From Branchinecta lynchi (Eukaryota; Arthropoda; Branchiopoda; Anostraca; Branchinectidae): a stretch of DNA of 64,000 bases. The notes under the pieces are model-generated. The model had not been told where the DNA came from. It saw nothing but the letters and a program-made list of their open reading frames with translations, and searched no databases. Shown piece by piece: positions 34,576 through 44,680 of this stretch (positions are counted from its first letter, which is position 1; every line of letters begins with the position of its first letter). The stretch lies in assembly GCA_023053575.1 (NCBI GenBank), contig JAKZAP010000004.1, positions 21,323,675-21,387,674 on the forward strand, read 5' to 3'. The position numbers and the translations under genes were made by a program.

Positions 34576-36826
34576 TTGGGATCCCAAAACGTAAGTGGAG
34601 GGATACCTTCGACATCGCAAACGTCGTCCGTCTGTGCGCGCTATAACTCTCGAAGGCAGGGGCGTCGCAAGTGCATTTTCGGTGGGGGGGGGGGGATGCA
34701 GAGCCAAAATTTTACCGAATCTTTCAAAAATTTAATTGCTTCTCTTACAAATTCTATCCTTTACCGCTGATTAAATACCGAGACTCTATGAAGTTCCACA
34801 AACCGGATGGAGCGACGTTCCGGCAGCAGCAGCAACTGTAGTATACTACCTATACTCACATGAAGTGAGCGCCGCATGCGTAATTTTTTTTTGCTTTTTC
34901 CTGCCAAATTTAATTTCTATCCAAATTCTAGCCTTTTAATGTTTCGAAATCTAAATCCTAAAACTGGCTTAAAACCCCCGTCAAATGACGCGCCCTTCCA
35001 CAAAATAGAGAATATTACGAAAAGGGCTGCAGGAGGAACTTTCGAAATATTTATGATTAGATATTCTTTTTGAGATTCAAAATAAAAGTAAGGACTATCG
35101 ATGATATCACAGATCATCCATTTTGTCTGCGACCAGTGCTTCACTCGACCTCTTCTGAGTTTCGAGGTTCGTGGTAACTTCCGAATCTTGGCAATAATAA
35201 CGAATAAGTCACCGAATCCCAGTTATTATACCGAATAAGTTTAGACCGATAGCATGTTCGGGATTCTGTACAACTACCGTCTCCCGGTTATTATACCGAA
35301 TTATTTTGATATCGAAAGACTACCAAACAATATTCATATTCGGTATACTTTCGTCGAAATTGGAACAAAGTCAGGATTCGTGGTTAACTTCCCAATCCTG
35401 GAAATTATCCTGAATAAATTACCGAATCCCAATCGTGATACCGAAAAATTTCGAACCAATAGCTTATTTGGGTGTGTAATAACGGAATCTCCATAAGTAT
35501 ACCGAATAGTTCCGGCATCGAAAAATTACCAAATAATTTCAGTAAATTCTCTCACCAAATTCGTGATAACTACCGGATACTGGCAATTATATCGAATCCG
35601 ATCATTATACCGAAGAGATTCGGTATAACTACCAAATCCCCATAAATACAACGAACAATTCTGCTATCGAAACAATACCGAACAATCCTACAATACGAAC
35701 AATTACTACCGAATACTGGCAATTATATCGAATCCCGATCATTATACCGAAGACATTTGTACAGATAGCCTATTTAGGATTCTGTACAACTACCAAATCC
35801 CCGTAAATATAACGAACAGTTCTGCTATCGAAAAAATACCGAACAATTTTAGTAAAATCTTGGGCCTTCGGCCCAAAATTTTACCGAATCTCAAAAAGGT
35901 GGGGGGGTGCTGCACCCCCCGCACCCGCCCCCCCTTGCGACGCCCCTGCTCGAAGGGAATGAGATATTTTGATGAAACTTGGTGTGAATATTGTTTGGGT
36001 CACGTTCGTAGCTGGGCTCTGTAGCCCTACATTTAGGGGTGGTGGTTCAAATTAAGGGACAAACAAAATATTTTTAAACAGCTAATGTGATAGTCGATTG
36101 TGGTGTAGAAGGCATGCTGAGCACGATAGTGAAAACCATTTCCTCGCCGGACAAGTAGTTCGCAAAAGTTTTATATGAAGTTGATTAAATGATCGAATTA
36201 CGGGTAAGAAAACATGCTGAAGACGATGCTGAAAACCAATTTCTCGCCGAACAAGTAGTTCGTACGGATTGCGGCAAAACCGGAAAGTTGGTTAAAAGTA
36301 AAAGTTTCATTTGAAGTTGATTAAATGTTTGATTAGGGGTAAAAAAAACATGTTGAACACGATGGTGAAAACCATTTTCTCGCCGGACAACTAGTTCGCC
36401 GGGAATCCGCCCAAAACCGGAAAATTTGTTAAAAGCAAAAGTTTGATTAGATGACAGATTAAGGGGTTAGAAGAGAGGCTGAGTCTGTATATGACAATCA
36501 TTTTTTACCCGGACATATAATTAGTCCGAACTCCGGTTGTAACCGGATGTATTTTTTTTAGTCAAACTTTTATTCAAAGTTGATCCGATGTTCTTTATAG
36601 GGATTCGACGCAGGATTTGTTTCTGAATTTTCTTTTATTACTGGACTAGTAGTTTGCTCGGAATTCGGGCGAAACCGGAAACTTGGCAGAAGTAAAGCAG
36701 GAAGTCTCGGTCAGTATCATCAAAACAGATATGGCTTATAGAGGTATACCTGAACTTGGCCTTTTCTGATGATTAGCCTGGCGAAAACAAGACCCTATTG
36801 CCAAATATTCAACTTTTGGGATCCCA
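34576..36826 (-). mobile_element. GGGATCCC element copy 1, nested
   Basis: Ends TTGGGATCCCAAAACG and TTTTGGGATCCCA form short inverted repeats each containing the palindrome TGGGATCCCA. A separate copy at 41028-41869 has the same ends and the same terminal sequence, confirming the limits. The interior has about four modules of 110-140 bp with TCTCGCCGGACAAGTAGTTCG and AAACCGGAAA. Near the left end is GTCCGTCTGTGCGCGCTATA then ACTCTCGAAGG (the site of the inner insertion) and GATGAAACTTGGTG. Oriented here so that its GACGGAC tract is 3'. Confidence 0.72.
34657..35948. mobile_element. Inner hAT-like element with perfect 8-bp TSD
   Basis: Ends CAGGGGCGTCGCAAG and CTTGCGACGCCCCTG are exact inverted repeats. 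The flanking 8-mers are identical, CTCGAAGG at 34649-34656 and 35949-35956, a textbook hAT-type duplication. The interior (35160-35870) is a degenerate array of TACCGAATCCC / ATTATACCGAATA phrases. At 35868-35883 is the palindromic AAAATTTTGGGC..GCCCAAAATTTT region. Non-coding, 1,292 bp; the youngest layer of the nest. Confidence 0.88.
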
Positions 36827-36995
36827 TCGACACCTTTGGTCTTGTTTATTACTACAATGGCATTCTCCGTAACATTTTAGAACTTATAACGTTAATATTT
36901 CTTGAGCCTGCTGGTGATGTGTGTTTCGCCAGTCGTATATTTTGAAGTCCTACCCCCCCCCCCCCCATGCCCCTCGAACCGCCCCTGTTCTTAGC

Positions 36996-38019
36996 TCTAT
37001 AATTTAGACTAGAAATACTGTATACTATATAGCCGTCAAATTTGCCCGCATTTATTTTAAGTTACTCGCCAGATCTTTCTTGTTGCCACATTTGCGGACG
37101 AACAAGACAGCACAAGCTGGCAGCCGGCCAGTTCTAACAATTCAGCCAATCCGTGCGCCACATTTGCGGAATAAGCTTCGTTCCCTTGTTTGTAACCAAC
37201 AAATAATCTAGTTTGACTTTGACTTGTTTCCCTGATATCGCAATCTTGTTAGTAACGACTGTTTAGGTGTGAAAAAAAAAAGTTCACACTTCTGGTAGGT
37301 AGGCTAAGCAATTTTTTTCAATTCCGCCTCTTACTTATTGTACTGGATGTGGGTTATCCATAGTCGTTGCATTGGACTAAAGACGGACGTTCTATTAGAT
37401 TATTTGTTTTTGATACTACTTAGTGGTGCGGAAAGACGATCTGGTTTTCCTGATCGGATTGCCATGAACAAATCTCAACTTTTCCGTTGGCGACGTTGCC
37501 GACGCACCCCTCCAAATTCTGATCGTCTGCCCAAACCATAAAGGAAGTCTGGCGAGGCTCTTGTCAACCAAGTTCTCACCATCAGGATCGGAAAGGTCAG
37601 ATTCCCTTACCTCCATTTAAAGTTTCCAATTTGTCGAACAAGCAAAAATCTCTACTCTGACATGCAGAACACACAATGGCTAATAGAACTAAAAGTCGAT
37701 TGCAAAACTGGTGAGATAAAATAATAACCTAAATCTCACAGAAAGACCATCTGCTACAAACTGTCACGCCCTTCCATCAAAATCAAATAAACGGTATAAA
37801 CATCCTCGTTACCCTCTGGGTCCTGCGTAGATAAGACTAACGGTAATTTCAGATAGTTGATACCATTTAAGAGAGGGTAAGGGGGCAATTCAATCATTTG
37901 CGAAATAAAGTGAGAGCAACCAGGATTCAAACTAGAGTAAGTAAACACTTTGCAATTTTACAACACAATAGCAAGGAGGGGCCGATTGGCAAGAAAGAAA
38001 GCCCGACTATTACCGTAAC
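36996..38019. other. No gene recognised
   Basis: Two CACATTTGCGGA phrases (about 37088 and 37159) form a short direct repeat. Overlapping frames around 37338-37616 occur on both strands without domain similarity. Confidence 0.3.
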
Positions 38020-38525
38020 CCCTGGTTCACACTGCTGCGATTTCGCGCAAAATTCCGCGACACAAATCATGCGACACGCAAAGCAGAACTTTGCGTTTTG
38101 TCGCAGTGTCGGATGCGTTGAAATATTTCAAATGATCCGACATAACGCATGCGATTTTTGGAGGGAAAGAAAGAAAAAACAAAGATTAATTAATTTCAAG
38201 AACAAAAATTGCTCTACCTTGTCTGACTAATCCTAGGATGGCTGAATGCAAAACATCTTCAGTAGACTTGTGTTAACCTGTATTGAGCAAGATGAAATAT
38301 AGGGTTTGACTGAAAAATCCCTAATAAGTGGATGAGAAATCTCCCAGCACCTTCAGAGGTCGTTTCCTCAAGGGCTTCTTTGTCCTTTTGCAGAATAATC
38401 TCGACACAAAATTTCGTTTTCCTTTTGCGTCTGCGTGGTGCTGGGAACGTTCATGCGGTTCTGTCGCACGTCGGAACATCAAAGAAAAAACGTGTCGCAA
38501 ACGAAGCAGTAGTGTGAACCTAGTG
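38020..38525. mobile_element. MITE with GGTTCACACT ends
   Basis: The left end CTGGTTCACACTGCTGCG pairs with the reverse of the right end (CTAGGTTCACACTACTGC). Subterminal CGCGACACAAA/TTTGTCGCAG and GTGTCGCAAACG blocks add further partial self-complementarity. About 506 bp, non-coding. Confidence 0.6.
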
Positions 38526-39438
38526 TAAAAGTTTCTAGCTTGTTACGGAGTGATTGCCCCCGCCCCCCCCCCCCAAAAAAAAAAAACGTTTTTAATTAAA
38601 AGTTAAATGTTAGGGCAGCAAGTCACGAGCTGGTGCACACAATCAATTTTAAACTGCAGTATTCTAAAATGTGTCTAAAATAACCACAATTCTGAACCCG
38701 TAGATGCGCGATCGGGAATTTAGTCACTTGTCGAGCACTGTCCAAGAGAAAGTGGTTGGCCAAAAAGGATACCGGTAAAAAGTGTTGTGAGAATGTGCAT
38801 GACGACATCACTCCAATACCAAACTGTTCGATCGTGACCGGAGAATTCGGAGCATTATACTACTATTAACTACAGTTAAACTCATTAATAGTATTCTAAA
38901 CGCTGGGTTTTGTTTCGCAGCTATGCTGCTTAGACCGAGGCACATTTTCCAAAACCGGCAAGCTTGAGCTCCACGAACGAAAAGGCTCTCGGAAAGAGTT
39001 GATCGCGATACACGACAAAATCAGACAACGATATTAGGACGGACGTCAGAGGCATTTCAAAGCTTCGAGGGAATAAATTAGGGAGGGACGTGGAGCAGCA
39101 CTGCAATTCCTGCATTTGATTTAAAAGTTCGGGACGATTCACTGGGGACGGAGAGAAACAGTGAGTTTCGAAGCTCGAAGTTGTTCCCTGTGAAACTTCT
39201 CCGAACTCCGGGTGATCTCGACGAACTTATTCTAAAGGGGATTTGCTCACTAACAATCCTAGAGAACTGCACAATTACGAACTTAAAGGATATTTTGGAT
39301 TATTGCTTTTACACTTTCACACCCGTCCCAACATTAATTTTTGATTACTTTGGTAACTTGGCAGCCACTGCACCGGCTGCAGACCTAAAGTAAACACAAA
39401 TTACCTCTAGTGTGGATACATGGAGATTTTTTTTTCAG
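38526..39438 (+). promoter_or_regulatory. Upstream flank/5' intron of the lectin gene
   Basis: Contains a poly-C/poly-A junction near 38560-38587 and otherwise ordinary sequence. It must hold the end of a 5' intron, because a polypyrimidine tract and AG acceptor (39425-39438, T9-C-AG) sit 5 nt before the lectin ATG. I could not identify the upstream exon, a TATA box or the transcription start with confidence. Confidence 0.35.
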
Positions 39439-39443
39439 GAGCC

Positions 39444-39902
39444 ATGAAGTTCCTGATCATCTTTCTTCTTGTGGGCATTTGCTCAGCTGGACCCCCAACA
39501 GGTAGTTGCCCCAGTGACTGGACCCCCAAATGCTCCCCAACGAGCTGTTCTTGCTACAAAATCATCACCGGGAATAAAGACTGGAACTCTGCAAACACCA
39601 TCTGCAAAAGTATCGGCGCTCAGCTCGCCAAAGTCGAGACACAAGAAGAAGAAGCCTTCCTGTCCAACCTGGCCAAAGAACACGACAAAAACGTCTGGAT
39701 TGGTCTAACCAACATAGGTAGCGCACCGCAGTACGTTTGGGTTGATCGAAGCGAGCCAACGTTTGAAGACTGGGGACACGGTCAACCGGATACTCGGGAA
39801 AAGCAAAGGTGTATCCAGATTTGCGGAGGACATAATTGGAAATGGACCGCTTTTCCTTGCTCAACGAAGAGTTCCTTCGTATGTGAGAAGCCCGCGGTTT
39901 AG
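39444..39902 (+). CDS. Secreted C-type lectin-like protein, 152 aa
   Basis: The only complete gene in the window. I start at the ATG at 39444, not at 39420: a T-rich tract and AG acceptor end at 39438, the exon then reads GAGCC-ATG, and this start gives a clean signal peptide (residues 1-15, hydrophobic IIFLLVG core, cleavage after CSA). The mature part is one long-form C-type lectin domain: Cys22/Cys37 as the extra N-terminal pair, Cys54 and Cys147 as the outer pair, Cys123 or Cys127 with Cys139 as the inner pair, and WIGL at 85-88. Two additional cysteines (30, 35) lie near the N-terminus. A QPD triplet (114-116), typical of galactose-type sites, is present. The WND calcium motif is replaced by WTA (134-136), so calcium-dependent sugar binding may be altered or lost. 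Likely extracellular recognition or immune role by family; ligand unknown. The coding part is a single exon. Confidence 0.9.
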   Translation: MKFLIIFLLVGICSAGPPTGSCPSDWTPKCSPTSCSCYKIITGNKDWNSANTICKSIGAQLAKVETQEEEAFLSNLAKEHDKNVWIGLTNIGSAPQYVWVDRSEPTFEDWGHGQPDTREKQRCIQICGGHNWKWTAFPCSTKSSFVCEKPAV

Positions 39903-40515
39903 TTTGCACTCCACCAAGTTTATTAAGATTTTATTGCTCAAATACAATATTTTTCTAAGCAAGTCATCGTCCTTTCCCAGTAGCCTACTAACAAGAAGCG
40001 GCCTATACGCGTACAAGGGTCTACGATTTATCTTCCATCGCTCGTAACTCCGAGGGCGCATAACTATCTTTGCTCTGGTATGGTATTACAACCTTGCTCG
40101 AGCTTAACTTTAGCACACACACAGAAGAAATGCTATCGGCTCTCAGTGCATTCTCGAATCCGTCAACGATCCAAACTGACAGGAGCACTGATGTAGAAGA
40201 TCTCGTCTTCTCATAAGCGTTCAAAGTAGCCATAGCAATCATTCCCTATTCTTCTAATTGTTTTAGTTCAGTTTATACTAGTTCGCCATTTTTTCTCGGT
40301 TCGAGGCTTGCTTAGCAACCATAGCAATATCATCGACTAGACTCCTTTCGCCTAAAAATAAATGTAGCCAACGCTTCCTCTTGCAACAGAATAAAAAGAT
40401 AACAAATAAAGTAACCACCACAACCCTACGTCACCAGCGTTCGAGGATCCTTATATAATCTTTCCATTACAAAAGACTCCGCTAACGCAAAATCATCAAG
40501 CCAATATCAGTCCAT
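39903..40515 (+). other. 3' flank of lectin with candidate poly(A) signals
   Basis: No coding feature. AATAAA hexamers on the plus strand occur at 40357-40362 and 40390-40395, about 455-490 nt after the stop codon. They are the best candidates for 3' end formation of the lectin transcript, although closer non-canonical signals such as AATACA near 39940 are possible. Confidence 0.35.
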
Positions 40516-40812
40516 TAGCTGCGTTCTTTGTCACGGGAGTTCTCACCGGTGGTCTCCGGTTTTTCTTATAAGACGTTTTTGCATCCACCGGTGGCTTCTC
40601 ACCAGCCTTATAACCCGTTTTTGAACTAACCAGTGTCCGGTTTTATCTCACCAGTGCGGACTAACCAGAACCTGCTCGTGAGCCCGGCTTCAGCGAGGAG
40701 TTAGCCGGTTTTCATCAACTCACCGGTGAACCAAAAGAACGCGTTTTAAGGGAAGAACCGGACACTGGTGACTAAACACCAGTGACAGCCCGGGGTGTAA
40801 CGAACGCAGCTA
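40516..40812. mobile_element. MITE with TAGCTGCGTTC ends
   Basis: Inverted ends TAGCTGCGTTC / GAACGCAGCTA. The interior is dense in ACCGGTGG/CCACCGGT, CACCAGTG and AACCGG blocks that pair with each other. A 297-bp non-coding element; a TA duplication is plausible because the ends begin and finish with TA. Confidence 0.7.
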
Positions 40813-41027
40813 TTTTTTTCTTGTTGCTACGTTGCGACCCGTTAGTGAAGTATGGGATGACAGATGGCATAGATTTGTGAGAAAGTTTAATGGTGTATCT
40901 TATCGCCAGAGCCACACATCCTTATCATTATTAAAAAGTCATAGGTGTCAATAGGTGGTGTTGGCCATCGCCTGATGCCAGGACCAACGCTCAAGCTTTT
41001 CCTAGAAAACATGAACAAAGGTTTCGA

Positions 41028-41869
41028 TGGGATCCCAAAAATGTAATATTTGATCCAGACTTTAACAGATTAAGGTCAATGGTAATCATCTGAGAAAGCC
41101 AAGTTTAGATATGGATTCAGCATGTGTGTTTACCCCTATATCCTACGTCGTATCTACTTTGTCGAAACTGATCAGAACTTCCTTCCTTACTTCTGCCAAA
41201 TTTCCAGTTTCGGCCGGATTCCCGGCGAACTACTTGTCTGGCTCAAAAACGAATTCAGCATGTCTTCTTACCCCTACACCGAACAAATTCAAATAAAACT
41301 TCTGCATTTTACAAGTTTTCCGGTTTTAGTCGGATTTCGGGCGAACTATACTTGTCCGTCGAGAAAACAATTTTCATATTTGGATTCAGCATATATCCTT
41401 ACCCTTATATTAATCAATTTCAGGTTAAACTTTTTACTTTTTATAAGCTTTCCGGTTTTGGCCGGATTCCGGGCGAACTAATTGTCTGGCGAGAAGATAA
41501 TTTCCATACTCGGATTCAGCATGTCTCCTTCCACACCTCTAATCAACTTCGGATTAAACTTTACTTTTTACAAATTTTCGGTTCTGGCCGGATTCCGAGA
41601 GAACTACTTGTCCCGTGAGAAAATAATTTACATATTCGGAATCAGCATGTCTCCTTACCCCTAGATCGACTATCTCATATGCTTTTAAAAATATTTTCCC
41701 CAACCCCAAGCGTAGGGCTTATAAAGCCCATCTTGGAACATGACCTGTACTTTGAACAAAAAGGTCCTCATATACCTTAACCCATCGAGAGTTATCGTGC
41801 TAACAGACAGACAAACGGACAACTTTTACGAAATCACAGGTATCCCGTCACTTACGTTTTGGGATCCCA
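41028..41869 (+). mobile_element. GGGATCCC element copy 2 (842 bp)
   Basis: Ends TGGGATCCCAAAA and TTTTGGGATCCCA. The body is four modules (repeat points about 41216, 41329, 41463 and 41590) with the phrases GGCCGGATTCCGGGCGAACT and GGATTCAGCATGTCTCC. Near the 3' end is CGAGAGTTATCGTGCTAACA followed by GACAGACAAACGGACAAC, then a terminal palindrome. The complementary text is found at 34576-36826. The overlapping small frames are repeat by-products. Confidence 0.75.
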
Positions 41870-42977
41870 GAACAATACACCTCAACGTTCCATTTGTGTA
41901 AAGTCAGTGGCCAGATTTATTGATCATAGACAATCACAGTCACCCCTAGCAGAATCATATCATTTTAACTGGAAACACTCTTGAAATCGGCTAGTACCAA
42001 ACGGTCTAAGGTGATTTGCCTCAGAAAAGTCGCCACTAAAACAGGTGTACTCAACTTTTAGAAAGATACATCCTCAAATACAAGGCCGTTTAAAGTTCTC
42101 TCACATAGCTTATAAAAGCTATTAGCACGTAACCTTATATCGCAGTTAATACAGATCCTAAGTAAGTCCATATAGGCAACGTTGATAAAAGAGCCTGTGC
42201 ATCCATGCGTGCTATCACATGACCTTGTAACGGCCCGACCTTCCTGGATTGGAAGAAGTAGCCATTTTCATCATTTCTTCCTTGAGGATCCGCTTTACTT
42301 CCGCGCTCGCTTTCGAGACAGCCATCTCGCTAGTACTCTCTATCGCAAGGTACAGCTTTCTCTCGCCTTCCGGAGGCTGCTTTCCCGGCTGAACGAAGGT
42401 CCCTCTGACGGTGATGCCAGCCTCTGAGAACTCGGCTATCTGCGCCAGTGCCTCCTAAAGAGATAACGAGCTTTGTAGACGCTAAGTCCGTATTTAAAGT
42501 AGACAGCGAGGAAGACATAAAGTTTCTGGAAGCGAAGACCATAATATGCAAATGGTGTTTGGAATAAATCGAACGCAAACGTTCGAGCTATGGTAGGATG
42601 TAGAGACCGAGAACGGGGTTTTAATTTGAATTCTGACATCTTGAAAGCTTGTAGAGAGGCTTCATCCACCCTGCGAAGCTGGGACTATATTTGCTCAGGG
42701 GAAAGTCGCATGCTTGTGTCTTTCAGTCAAACAATTTATCTATTTTAGGCTTTGTCACGCTCATACGGTAACAAGTTAAAAAGTATCAGACAATTTTGTC
42801 TTGAAGGGGGGTGGGGGTTTTATCCACTTAGTCCTCAGTTTTCGGGGATTTAAACCAATAAATAAATGTATGTATAAGAATTGCAAAGAACCGCTCAAAC
42901 TAGTAATCTCATGCTATCTATTGTTGCGTGAAAGAAGTCAGCTTGTGAACTTACTTGGCAGCCTTTCCAAATACTTT
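41870..42977. other. No gene recognised
   Basis: Frames at 42182-42427 (plus) and 42330-42669 (minus) have no recognisable domain. A G-rich run lies near 42807. The stretch stops at the assembly gap. Confidence 0.3.
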
Positions 42978-43077
42978 NNNNNNNNNNNNNNNNNNNNNNN
43001 NNNNNNNNNNNNNNNNNNNNNNNNNNNNNNNNNNNNNNNNNNNNNNNNNNNNNNNNNNNNNNNNNNNNNNNNNNNNN
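42978..43077. other. Assembly gap (100 N)
   Basis: Exactly 100 N, the conventional placeholder for a gap of unknown length. Sequence could be missing here, including exons of neighbouring genes. The open frame that appears to run through it is an artefact. Confidence 0.99.
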
Positions 43078-43628
43078 GCTACTAATATAGGTAGGATTTT
43101 AAGGAACTAAGGGGGATGTCTACCTCAAAGCGCAGTTACATCATTTCTCCAGGTCTACTTGAGATGTACCTTCCCATACCCCCTACCCCCTTCCCAGTTC
43201 ATTAAACAAACATTTACAAACTATGTCTTTCTCGGAATCAAGGACAGAAAGAAAGGAGCATGAGCCGCAGTGCAATATAATTTTATGCCGCCTAAACTCA
43301 ACGAGCTCAATGCTAATACGGCTAACGTTGTTTGAGTGAGAGCGTTTCTGAAATCCACCCGGGCTTCATATCGTTGAAGTCGCCGCAAACGGCAAGTGCA
43401 CAGGTAGGATATTTGAGGCGGATGCCAGTCATTGCAGATTTGAAGATACTGAAGCAGCTGCTTTCTAAACGGACCATTGGCGCATAGCAGACCACTCCCA
43501 CCACCATGGATACATATGCCTTCGGCAACACCTTTGGCCTGCACCAAATCCATTCAACTTCGATTCCTTCGGTTTTTTGTAAAAGGAGGCGATAGTATTC
43601 GATTTCTAATGTGTTGCTCGCAGATTAT

Positions 43629-43922
43629 GCGCGTGATCCATCCTTCTACAATGGTAACTATTAGTTACTATTTCCGTTCCAGCCTCACCAAAGTTACTAC
43701 GCTGACCGTTCCAACCTTCTCGAAATAGTAGCTAATAGTAACTATTTGCTTACCACGCTCGGGAGCGTAGTAACTATGGATCTCTATAATGTGATTGGTC
43801 GGATATGCCCGCGACATGATATTCTACTGGAAAATAGAAAAATCGTTCCAGCCTTGACAGCAAAAAGCCAGAATTCGTGACGTCATGCGTAGTAACTACG
43901 GTAAGTATGATGGAACACGCTC
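43629..43922 (+). mobile_element. MITE-B copy 3, inside LINE
   Basis: Same layout as 4811-5107 (TTAGTTACTATTTCCGTTCC, GGGAGCGTAGTAACTATG, AAAAGCCAGAATTCGTGACG). The ends are GCGTGATCCATCC and GATGGAACACGC, the left one mutated. It interrupts the LINE endonuclease frame between the TETW and VVGVV blocks. Confidence 0.78.
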
Positions 43923-44060
43923 TATGCCGACACTTCCACCGCGGCTTACAGGATCTCCGTCTGCGTTGACTCCCGGAGTACAGCTTCTCGGAGTACCCAT
44001 CGCACGATACTGCGTCTCGAGGGGTGCACCAGGTTTCAGTGACTAGTGCTACGTCCACAT

Positions 44061-44446
44061 TAGTTGCGTTTTTGCAGATACCATGGTATCTGTTACCACG
44101 GTAACTGGATCTGCAATTCGTCGTTTTTGCAGTTACCGTGCTATCTCATATACGGTTGCTCTGCAAAAACGACAATTGACGAAATTGCGCCATACCAAAA
44201 GAAAAACTGATGAACAATTTCCCACAAATTTGACAAAAGTTGATGAAAGTGAGATTACTTTTTCAGATAACAAAAATCAGTTACCACGGTCGGACCGTGG
44301 TATCTGAACATCAGATACCACGACAAATGGCCAGATATCACGATAACTGCAAAAACGCCTTTTGACCGTAGTTAGATGCCACGATAACTGAAAAAAACGA
44401 CTATAGACCATGGTATCAATACCATGGTATCTGCAAAGCCCAACTA
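44061..44446 (-). mobile_element. MITE-A copy 6, inside LINE
   Basis: TAGTTGCGTTTTTGCAGATA start and a decayed CTGCAAAGCCCAACTA end, with the central block (CAATTGACGAAATTGCGCC) reversed. It splits the endonuclease frame between NKVDELHHIL and DVALVTETW. Confidence 0.8.
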
Positions 44447-44680
44447 TTATCACGCAATAAAATATGATGTAATTCGTCCACTTTATTGTTTATTGATTGT
44501 CCATTTATCAGTAGTATCTTCGACAATACACGATTTGTAGCGTAGTTGGTGCGAGTATGTGTGTTTTTGTGTCGCTTTTGTCGCTGGGCTTTTGTGTCGG
44601 TCTGCTGTTCAAGAAGGAGCTGTTTCAGAGCGCTTGCGCCCTTGTTGAGCACTACATGAGTAATGGAAACCATTTATCTT

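Larger units (their letters stand above)
33140..36987. mobile_element. Outer hAT-like element (3.85 kb)
   Basis: Ends CAGGGGCGGTTCGAAGGGG and CCCCTCGAACCGCCCCTG form terminal inverted repeats. Flanking 8-mers TTCTTAAC (33132-33139) and TTCTTAGC (36988-36995) match at 7 of 8, the length expected for hAT target duplications. Poly-G and poly-C runs lie just inside each end. The interior has modules with GTCGTATG.TTTGAGCTTG (33220-33770) and three ~160-bp modules with AAATTTGCCTGCGGC-like text (34110-34520). No transposase frame. It hosts two nested insertions. Confidence 0.8.
43320..44680 (-). pseudogene. LINE endonuclease ORF split by two MITEs
   Basis: Minus-strand apurinic-type endonuclease (EEP fold) of a CR1/L2-like LINE. 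From its 5' side: ILLINGQSINNKVDELHHIL (about 44540-44460, the usual N-terminal NARS..NKVDEL block), then MITE-A (44446-44061), then DVALVTETWC followed by TPRDAVSCDGY (44056-43990, the ITETWL block with its catalytic Glu), then MITE-B (43922-43629), then VVGVVCYAP (near 43500) and CALAVCGDFNDM (43400-43365, the catalytic GDFN box). Removing the two MITEs restores the family order of motifs. Frameshifts elsewhere show it is inactive. The RT part is not found downstream, before the gap. Confidence 0.8.

Noticed and set aside
39565..39909. Minus-strand 114-codon frame antisense to the lectin
   Set aside because: Shadow of the GC-richer coding exon; no recognisable protein.
42801..43085. 94-codon frame running into X residues
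   Set aside because: It crosses the 100-N gap and is open only because N codons are not stops.
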